From Chlorobiota bacterium (GTDB lineage Bacteria > Bacteroidota > Ignavibacteria > SZUA-365 > JAADGX01), in NCBI GenBank assembly GCA_013152135.1, contig JAADGX010000085.1:1-11196 (forward strand): a stretch of 11,196 nucleotides of DNA, in the 5' to 3' direction. The position numbers were made by a program, and so were the translations under genes. Below the pieces are notes generated by a model that saw only the letters and a list, made by a program, of their open reading frames with translations, made no database searches and had not been told where the DNA came from. Below are positions 6,449 to 11,196 of this stretch, piece after piece. Each line of letters begins with the position of its first letter. Within the stretch, counting starts at the first letter, position 1.

Positions 6449-7804
6449 TCAGGTGATGGATTCATTTTCGCGCCTGGTCTCTGCAGTATTGCCTGGTACA
6501 ACTTCGGGCGCGGGTTCGATCTTCATTTTTTCGACTTTTCGTTCGTCGGCTTCGAGAATGGTAATCGCGTAGTCCCCCACCCGGTACGTCTCATTGCGCT
6601 GAGGGATCTTTCCGGAAATATACGAAATGAATCCCCCCATCGTCTCATAGGCATCATCTTCCGGTATTTCCATGCCCGTCGCCTCGTTGAACTCGGTGAC
6701 GTTCATGGCCCCCTGAACGATGAATTTCCCCTCCCCGATCGATTGCAGGAGAGTCGGCTCTTCATCATACTCGTCGAGTATGTCCCCGACGATTTCTTCC
6801 AGGATATCCTCCATTGTTATGATCCCTTCCGTCCCACCGAATTCATCCACCACGATGGCAAGGTGCACTTTTTTCCGTTGAAACTCCCGAAGCAATTCCG
6901 CTATCGGTTTCGATTCCGGCACGAAATAGGCGGGACGAAGAATATCGTGAAGTATGATGAGGTTCTTGTGCAGGATGAGGTTGATGACGTCCTTTGAATA
7001 GATGATTCCCTTGATGTTGTCAATTGCGCCTTCGTAAACCGGTAGCCGCGTGTATCGACTTTCCGTGACCACTTTGAGCACGTCGTCGGGAGGCATGGAA
7101 AGATCGATGGCCACAATTTCCGTTCGCGGAATCATGACCTCGTGGGCAACCTTGTCGGTGAAATTCAGTACGCTCTCGATGAGCTTATGCTCCGTTGCAT
7201 CAATGATACCGGATTTACTGCTTTCCTCGAGCATATCCCGTATTTCTTCTTCTGAAAGTTCGGGCTCCGCGAACGTGCTCTTGTCCTTGAAAGGAAAAAG
7301 GATCATGTCTGCCAGCAATAAAAGAATTTTCTGCGGGCCCCGCGTAAGAACGAACAGCATTTTCATCATCGGGGCAAGACGCAATGCCAATGCCCTGGCA
7401 TACCGGGTTCCGAACGCCCTCGGTAAAAGGACGTTTGCGAGAACGATGATCCCGGAAATCAAGACGATCAGGAGGAATAACCCACCCCACCAGAATGCAT
7501 CAGTGAAATCCGGCAAAAGACGATTCAACTCGGCGGTCGCATAGCGCAAGAACATCAACACGCCAACGACTGCTCCTCCGGCATTCAGAAAGCGGGTTGC
7601 AATCTGGACTGTAGCGGTAAAGGAATCTTCGTTTTCCCGAAGATGAAGAGCCAGTTCCGCGGGACGATTCCCTTCCTCGTCCACCAGCTTTTCCAGCAGG
7701 CTTCGGGGAATGCTTAAAATCGCGAATTCACCGGTGGAAATAATTCCGGAAAAAAGAAAGGTGAGAAAAAACAGGGATACATCCAGGATCAGCGATCCCG
7801 TCAT
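6449..7804 (-). CDS. CNNM/CorC (HlyC) family CBS-domain membrane protein
   Basis: Domain order is a DUF21/CNNM transmembrane domain (first 185 residues or so), two CBS domains (about 225-350 in the 464-residue reading from 7843, with VAHEVMIPRTEIVAI and VVDEFGGTEGIITMEDILEEIVGDI), and a C-terminal CorC_HlyC domain (FIVQGAMNVTEFNEATG). Relatives bind ATP at the CBS pair and export or sense Mg2+. The membrane domain is unusual: the family's G-E-x-x-P-K segment reads N-V-L-L-P-R, and the IGNN segment reads IATRFLN. A Mg2+ transport role is therefore doubtful. An in-frame GTG at 7843 would add 13 residues but has no ribosome site. I prefer ATG at 7804, with GGAG 11 bases upstream and a hydrophobic helix right after it, as in relatives. 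It is probably first in a corC-prsW-wecB-glycosyltransferase operon. Confidence 0.85.
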   Translation of the reverse strand: MTGSLILDVSLFFLTFLFSGIISTGEFAILSIPRSLLEKLVDEEGNRPAELALHLRENEDSFTATVQIATRFLNAGGAVVGVLMFLRYATAELNRLLPDFTDAFWWGGLFLLIVLISGIIVLANVLLPRAFGTRYARALALRLAPMMKMLFVLTRGPQKILLLLADMILFPFKDKSTFAEPELSEEEIRDMLEESSKSGIIDATEHKLIESVLNFTDKVAHEVMIPRTEIVAIDLSMPPDDVLKVVTESRYTRLPVYEGAIDNIKGIIYSKDVINLILHKNLIILHDILRPAYFVPESKPIAELLREFQRKKVHLAIVVDEFGGTEGIITMEDILEEIVGDILDEYDEEPTLLQSIGEGKFIVQGAMNVTEFNEATGMEIPEDDAYETMGGFISYISGKIPQRNETYRVGDYAITILEADERKVEKMKIEPAPEVVPGNTAETRRENESIT

Positions 7805-7926
7805 GAACGGCGTTGCTCCAGTTCGTGGAACAGCAACAAACACATCATGCCGGTTCTAGGAGGTTCCATTGAATGCAAATGGAATGTACACTGCTCTATG
7901 CACTCTTCCAAAATATGAGGCGTCAC

Positions 7927-7962
7927 GGAAATACCCCACTACACATTTATCCGGGTATTTCC
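7927..7962. repeat. Perfect 10-bp inverted repeat in the rpsT-corC gap
   Basis: GGAAATACCC (7927-7936) and GGGTATTTCC (7953-7962) are exact reverse complements separated by 16 bases. It lies in the 210-base gap between rpsT (stop at 8015) and corC (ATG at 7804), about 120 bases upstream of the ATG. No T-tract follows on either strand, so it is not a standard terminator. It may be an operator for a dimeric regulator or an RNA hairpin in the corC leader. A second, weaker hairpin (CCATC/GATGG, loop of 8) lies nearby at about 7976-7993. The rest of the gap shows no gene and only weak promoter-like boxes. Confidence 0.6.
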
Positions 7963-8014
7963 TGGCACCCCAAACCATCTGTAACATGATGGGGTTAACA
8001 AAAAATACAGTAAT

Positions 8015-8278
8015 TCAGGAAGCCTGGCGCAATTTGTTTATGTGCCTTGCCAGCTTGGATTTCCTGTTCGCTGCAGTGTTCTTCTTGACGACGCCTTTGA
8101 TGACCAGGCGATCCAGTAAGGAGACGGTCTCGCGATACAGTTGTTCCGCTTTTTCCGGGTTTTCTGCGGACCTGACTCTTTTCAACATCTTGCGCATTCG
8201 CGACTTGTAGGAACGATTGTACGCACGGCGCCGCTCGGAAATTCGCATGCGGCGTTTTGCTGAAGCGTGTTGTGGCAT
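8015..8278 (-). CDS. rpsT: Small ribosomal subunit protein bS20
   Basis: bS20 binds 16S rRNA in the body of the 30S subunit and helps early assembly. The 87-residue length and composition (many Arg/Lys, almost no acidic surface) fit the family. The sequence opens MPQHASAKRRMRISERRRAYNRSYKSRMR, continues with a helical middle (EKAEQLYRETVSLLDRL) and ends with the hallmark VVKKNTAANRKSKLARHINKL. AAGGAT lies 5 bases before the ATG. A strong promoter is 67-95 bases upstream on the same strand, so it is probably transcribed alone or as the head of a longer unit into corC. No convincing hairpin terminator follows. A T-run about 15 bases past the stop (TATTTTTTG) has only a weak 4-bp stem before it. 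Confidence 0.95.
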   Translation of the reverse strand: MPQHASAKRRMRISERRRAYNRSYKSRMRKMLKRVRSAENPEKAEQLYRETVSLLDRLVIKGVVKKNTAANRKSKLARHINKLRQAS

Positions 8279-8344
8279 AAATTATCCTTTATGATATCGA
8301 TTGTTTAATGTATTTTTCTTAGCCTGTAAAAAAGCATAGATACA

Positions 8345-8373
8345 ATTATACTTATTTATAAAAAAGAAATCAA
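8345..8373 (-). promoter_or_regulatory. Sigma70-type promoter of rpsT
   Basis: On the minus strand TTGATT (8373-8368), a 17-base spacer and the perfect TATAAT (8350-8345) point toward rpsT. They predict a leader of about 60 bases. The AT-rich 122-base gap also serves the divergent hydrolase gene starting at 8401. On the plus strand a possible -10 box TATACT (8347-8352) overlaps this one, but its -35 match is poor and the hydrolase promoter stays uncertain. Confidence 0.75.
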
Positions 8374-8400
8374 CCATTTCCGGCATTTTCAGAACGAAGT

Positions 8401-9756
8401 ATGAATCGCTTTTCCCACCGTCTGTTCTTTCTCTGCGTCTCTTTTCTCTTATTTGTTGCCGCTTCCTGTTCGCAAAAGGAAAGCAATCCCTGGGTTGACC
8501 GCGCTCTTTCCATGGCGAAGGCCATGTTCCATGACGACACAACCGGTTATTCTCCGTACGTGCGTCCGGGTTTCCAGGAGAATTATACGAGACAGAAAGT
8601 CCGCACGCAGATCGCGATGATCGAAGAGCGGTTTGGAACCTTGGATTCTCTCATCCTCCCGGTGTATAAGAAAATCACGTCCTCCCACGTGGTGGATATT
8701 TTGTGTTGCCTCCAAAAAGGCATGTTCACCTGGCGCTTCGTCTTCGACGACAGCGTCCGCCTGGTTGGAACAACTCTTCTTCGGCCGACTATTCCTTACG
8801 ATCCCCCGTCCTACGTGGATACAAGCGCCTTCACCGAATTGCCTGTTCTTCTCGGCGCAAACGCGAACTTGTTACCCGGAAAGTTCACCGTCCCACGGGG
8901 GAAACCGCCCTACCCCGTTGTGATATTCATCCACGATGCCGGACCCCGGGACGAAAACGAAACCCGCGGACTGAACGTGTTTTTCAAAGACCTCGCCTGG
9001 GGACTAGCCAGTCGCGGCATCGCCGGGATGCGTTACCAGAAACGCACCTATGCATACCCCGGCCAACTGTCGCCGGATTCGGTTTCTCTGGAGAACGAAA
9101 TAATCGATGACGTATACGGAACCATCGACTTTATCAAAACTCGGATGAATCTCGACAGCACACGAATCTTCCTTGTCGGACACGGGACAGGAGGGTATCT
9201 CGTTCCACGCTTACTTGCGGAAAAGCCCCTCCTTGCAGGCGGCATCATCATGGGGTCTCCGGCAAAAAGTGTAACGGATGGTCTCCGCGAAAGAGTCAAG
9301 CACCTCCTCTCGCTTCCTGATTCCTTGCGTGGTTATTCACGCGTTTCCGAGGCGCTCATACCTCGACTTGATTCCCTCCGCGCTGGTTTACTACCGGACT
9401 CGTCCCGCGTTTTCGGCATGCCCGCCCGGTATTTCTACGAACTCAAAGAATCGTCACCGGAGGTATTCCTGCGTTCTTCCTTCGTAGCACCGTTATTCAT
9501 CGTGCAGGGAGGCCGTGATTTTGAGTATGGGATGAAGCAATTGGGTGAATGGAAAAGCCTCTTCAGCGACACACGTGCTGTTGCTTTCAAGTTCTATCCC
9601 GATTTGAATCACCTTTTCGAAAACGTTCTGATCTTCCCCGCACCCTCGCCACGCGATTACTATATCCGGACTCACGTGGACAGCCTGGTAGTATTCGATA
9701 TTGCCGACTGGATCACGAAACGTGTTCGGATGCAAGTCCCAAGGACGGGCAAGTAG
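8401..9756 (+). CDS. Lipoprotein alpha/beta hydrolase lacking the nucleophile Ser
   Basis: A 451-residue exported lipoprotein. Residues 1-22 form a type II signal peptide with lipobox VAASC (lipid on Cys23). Residues about 30-125 resemble the small NTF2-like (DUF3887-type) domain often found before secreted hydrolases of this kind. Residues about 145-445 are an alpha/beta-hydrolase domain of the dienelactone hydrolase/acyl-peptidase style: PVVIFIHDAGPRDENE (172-187, the usual HG oxyanion segment reads HD), GIAGMRYQKRTY, DVYGTIDFIKTR, nucleophile elbow VGHGTGGYL (259-267), Asp373 in VQGGRDF, and His404 in YPDLNHLF. The elbow is normally GHSxGG, and here Gly262 replaces Ser while Asp and His stay. 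It is the only complete plus-strand gene. It is divergent from rpsT, ends 21 bases from the convergent amrS, and has no strong ribosome site. A pseudoenzyme or altered mechanism is possible; its substrate is unknown. Confidence 0.85.
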   Translation: MNRFSHRLFFLCVSFLLFVAASCSQKESNPWVDRALSMAKAMFHDDTTGYSPYVRPGFQENYTRQKVRTQIAMIEERFGTLDSLILPVYKKITSSHVVDILCCLQKGMFTWRFVFDDSVRLVGTTLLRPTIPYDPPSYVDTSAFTELPVLLGANANLLPGKFTVPRGKPPYPVVIFIHDAGPRDENETRGLNVFFKDLAWGLASRGIAGMRYQKRTYAYPGQLSPDSVSLENEIIDDVYGTIDFIKTRMNLDSTRIFLVGHGTGGYLVPRLLAEKPLLAGGIIMGSPAKSVTDGLRERVKHLLSLPDSLRGYSRVSEALIPRLDSLRAGLLPDSSRVFGMPARYFYELKESSPEVFLRSSFVAPLFIVQGGRDFEYGMKQLGEWKSLFSDTRAVAFKFYPDLNHLFENVLIFPAPSPRDYYIRTHVDSLVVFDIADWITKRVRMQVPRTGK

Positions 9757-9773
9757 CTCGTCTGGCAGGCGAG
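9757..9773. terminator. Possible short hairpin between convergent genes
   Basis: CTCGTC, loop TGGCA, GGCGAG forms a 6-bp stem with one wobble. It exactly fills most of the 21-base gap between the hydrolase stop and the amrS stop. No T-tract follows on either strand, so it would be at best a weak bidirectional terminator. Confidence 0.3.
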
Positions 9774-9777
9774 ATGC

Positions 9778-10869
9778 TCACACCGTGGCGCCAATACGAA
9801 TCGGTCGGCGTTGCCTGCCCCAGTCACCCGGTCGTTTGTCGAAGCGTCCGGCAATAGCGCCCCCACAGAATCCACATGTATTTCCATCCAGGTTGTAGGC
9901 CCCAATCTCGTACCAGTCCCGCTCGATGAGCAATTTACCGCAGTGCGGACAGTAGGTGCTTCCTCCCGTCCGGTCGACAACATTTCCCGTGTAAACGTAG
10001 TGCAGTCCCGCTTCCAACGCTATCTCCCTTGCCCGGAACAACGTCGCGGGGGGTGTCGGCGGATAGTCCGTCATTCTGAAATCAGGATGGAACGCTGTAA
10101 AATGCAAAGGGACATCAACACTGAGCTCGGCGGCGATCCATTCGGACAAGCTCCGGATTTCCTCCTCGCTGTCATTCGCGCCGGGGATAAGGAGGGTCGT
10201 AATCTCGACCCACACTTCCGTTTCCCGGACGAGGTACTTCAGCGTATCCAGTACCGGTTGCAAATGGCCCGCACAGAGCTTGTGGTAAAAATCTTCCGAA
10301 AAGGCTTTCAAGTCAATATTGGCGGCATCCATGGCAGCGAAGAATTCCGGGCGTGCTTCATCCGTGATGTAGCCCGCCGTCACGGCAACCGTGTGAATGC
10401 CACGTTCTCGGCAGGCGGCGGCGATATCGATGGCATACTCGGCAAAAATCACGGGGTCGTTGTACGTGAACGCAACCGAGCGGCAGCCGTATTCTTCAGC
10501 AGCTTGAGCAATCTGTCTCGGCGAAGCCCTGTCGCTCAATCGTTCCGTCTCACGCGACTTGCTAATGTCCCAGTTCTGGCAAAACCGGCATCCGAGATTA
10601 CATCCCGCAGTACCAAATGAAAGAACGCTGGTCCCCGGATAAAAATGATTCAACGGCTTTTTCTCAATTGGATCAATGCAGAAACCGCTGCTTCGTCCGT
10701 AAGTCGTCAGGGCCATACGACCCCCGATGTTTTTGCGAACGAAACAGAATCCTCTCTGGCCTTCTTTCACCCGGCACAACCGCGGGCATAAATCGCACTG
10801 GATTTTGCCGTCTTCCACCCGATGCCAATATCGACCGAAATAAACGGCGTCATTTAAGTCAGGTATCAT
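9778..10869 (-). CDS. amrS: AmrS, radical SAM enzyme of the AMMECR1/Memo/radical SAM set
   Basis: A 363-residue cytoplasmic radical SAM enzyme. The 4Fe-4S/SAM motif is CNLGCRFCQNWD, with Cys90, 94 and 97. The N-terminal cluster CDLCPRLCRVKEGQRGFCFVR (Cys25, 28, 32, 42) and the segment FCIDPIEKKPLNHFYPG (63-79) are hallmarks of the AmrS family, which resembles pyruvate formate-lyase activases. Further family segments are AFTYNDPVIFAEY (133-145), NIDLKAF, TTLLIPGANDS (224-234), PLHFTAFHPDF (254-264) and YVYTGNV. The C-terminus carries two CxxC pairs (307/310 and 332/335), a likely zinc ribbon. The ATG at 10869 follows an in-frame TGA by one codon. In many genomes it sits with AMMECR1 (amrA) and Memo (amrB) genes. 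Neither is in the window; the upstream gene is a DoxX homologue 92 bases away. The reaction of this family is not something I can state with certainty. Confidence 0.9.
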   Translation of the reverse strand: MIPDLNDAVYFGRYWHRVEDGKIQCDLCPRLCRVKEGQRGFCFVRKNIGGRMALTTYGRSSGFCIDPIEKKPLNHFYPGTSVLSFGTAGCNLGCRFCQNWDISKSRETERLSDRASPRQIAQAAEEYGCRSVAFTYNDPVIFAEYAIDIAAACRERGIHTVAVTAGYITDEARPEFFAAMDAANIDLKAFSEDFYHKLCAGHLQPVLDTLKYLVRETEVWVEITTLLIPGANDSEEEIRSLSEWIAAELSVDVPLHFTAFHPDFRMTDYPPTPPATLFRAREIALEAGLHYVYTGNVVDRTGGSTYCPHCGKLLIERDWYEIGAYNLDGNTCGFCGGAIAGRFDKRPGDWGRQRRPIRIGATV

Positions 10870-10961
10870 TGCTCAATTCGGGCAAGTCATGAACATCAAC
10901 ATCATAAAAAGATACTCCCAAATGCAGCCCGCGAAAAGTCAATTCGCGCGTTACCTTTTGT

Positions 10962-11196
10962 TCACTGCTGCGAAAAGGGAGGAGAAGGCGTATCGCCGGT
11001 ATCGTCTGAGGATGCTGTTCGCTTTTTCCCCATCGCGGCACCCATGCTATAGCGTCCTGCTCCAAGAAAAATCAGGCTCAGAAACACGACACCTGCTTCA
11101 ATGGCTTGCGACGCCGCACCCAGGCTTTCCTTCTCCGTCAACATCCTGGTTGCCGCCACCAGCATGGTAACAGCCATGAAAAACGCCGCCGGGCGC
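10962..11196 (-). CDS. DoxX family membrane protein, C-terminal part (runs off the right edge)
   Basis: About 77 C-terminal residues are visible, beginning RPAAFFMAVTMLVAATRML. The pattern of Arg-Pro-Ala-Ala-Phe, a transmembrane helix, a short loop with an Ala-Ser-x-Ala-Ile-Glu motif (ASQAIEAGVVFLSLIFLGAGRYSM), and a final helix ending in G-x-G-x-Y-S is typical of the last two helices of DoxX-like four-helix inner-membrane proteins. Some DoxX proteins act in sulfur or redox metabolism, but most have no assigned role. The tail after the last helix is hydrophilic and Ser/Thr/Asp rich. The Met at 11177 is internal, because the family match continues upstream to the window edge. It is on the same strand as amrS, 92 bases upstream of it. 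The gap contains a CGCGAA/TTCGCG hairpin (10930-10948) without a T-tract, so co-transcription with amrS is possible. Confidence 0.75.
   Translation of the reverse strand, partial: RPAAFFMAVTMLVAATRMLTEKESLGAASQAIEAGVVFLSLIFLGAGRYSMGAAMGKKRTASSDDTGDTPSPPFSQQ

Noticed and set aside
5591..6997. Long plus-strand open frame of 468 codons antisense to prsW and corC
   Set aside because: It is rich in His, Asp and Gln with no domain pattern, and it lies wholly opposite two clear genes.
7997..8030. Possible terminator after rpsT (T-run following CAGG/CCTG)
   Set aside because: The stem is only 4 bp and lies about 8 bases before the T-run, too weak to call.
7869..8210. Plus-strand frame of 113 codons across the corC leader and rpsT
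   Set aside because: Over half of it is antisense to rpsT. It has no ribosome site and no family resemblance.
8282..8542. 86-codon minus-strand frame upstream of rpsT
   Set aside because: It crosses the rpsT promoter and the start of the hydrolase gene in antisense, with no coding character.
10930..10948. CGCGAA/TTCGCG hairpin as a terminator after doxX
   Set aside because: It is a 6-bp stem with no T-tract on the minus strand, so it is noted only as a structure in the gap.
10859..11065. 68-codon minus-strand frame between and overlapping doxX and amrS
   Set aside because: Most of it overlaps the DoxX coding region in another frame. Its last 30 or so residues look somewhat protein-like, which could mean a frameshift extending DoxX, but I cannot support a gene.

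Overview
The window looks like a stretch of chromosome from an uncultured or little-studied Gram-negative bacterium. I infer a member of the FCB group or a relative (Ignavibacteria/Chlorobi-like lineages). The basis is an outer-membrane-type lipoprotein and peptidoglycan-binding gene pair, the style of the Dus and alpha/beta-hydrolase proteins, and good sigma70-type promoters (TTGACT-17-TATACT and TTGATT-17-TATAAT) instead of the divergent -33/-7 promoters of classical Bacteroidetes. This placement is an inference and no marker here settles it. I see no phage, transposon, CRISPR or tRNA/rRNA gene. The content is mostly housekeeping and cell-envelope genes, and both ends lie inside genes.

Left part (1-2133), minus strand. 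A coiled-coil lipoprotein gene and a secreted coiled-coil/LysM gene form a short operon with a strong sigma70-like promoter (2071-2099) and a rho-independent terminator (778-818). Just past it is phoH, but that gene is broken. Its N-terminal 232 codons run leftward and stop just before the Walker B segment, while its C-terminal 30 codons lie at 1-90 on the opposite strand, meeting at a 9-base stretch (82-90) that reads sensibly both ways. This looks like an inverted chimera at a contig end, or less likely a real inversion.

Middle part (2134-8278), minus strand. A tightly packed set runs corC/hlyC-like CBS membrane protein, PrsW-type membrane protease, UDP-GlcNAc 2-epimerase (wecB), family-4 glycosyltransferase and tRNA-dihydrouridine synthase, with gaps of 18, 17, -4 and 54 bases. 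wecB and the glycosyltransferase overlap as ATGA and probably work together in making a surface glycan. The CorC-like protein lacks the conserved acidic motif of its membrane domain. Upstream is rpsT (ribosomal protein bS20) with its own promoter. The 210-base gap between rpsT and corC holds a perfect 10-bp inverted repeat.

Right part (8401-11196). Divergent from rpsT is a lipoprotein alpha/beta hydrolase whose nucleophile elbow reads GHGTGG, so the usual serine is missing although the Asp and His remain. Converging on it is amrS, the radical SAM member of the AMMECR1/Memo/radical SAM set, preceded by the 3' end of a DoxX-family membrane protein gene that runs off the right edge.

No wholly new multi-gene system is evident. 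The points most worth a second look are the inverted phoH junction, the serine-less hydrolase and the motif-poor CorC homologue.
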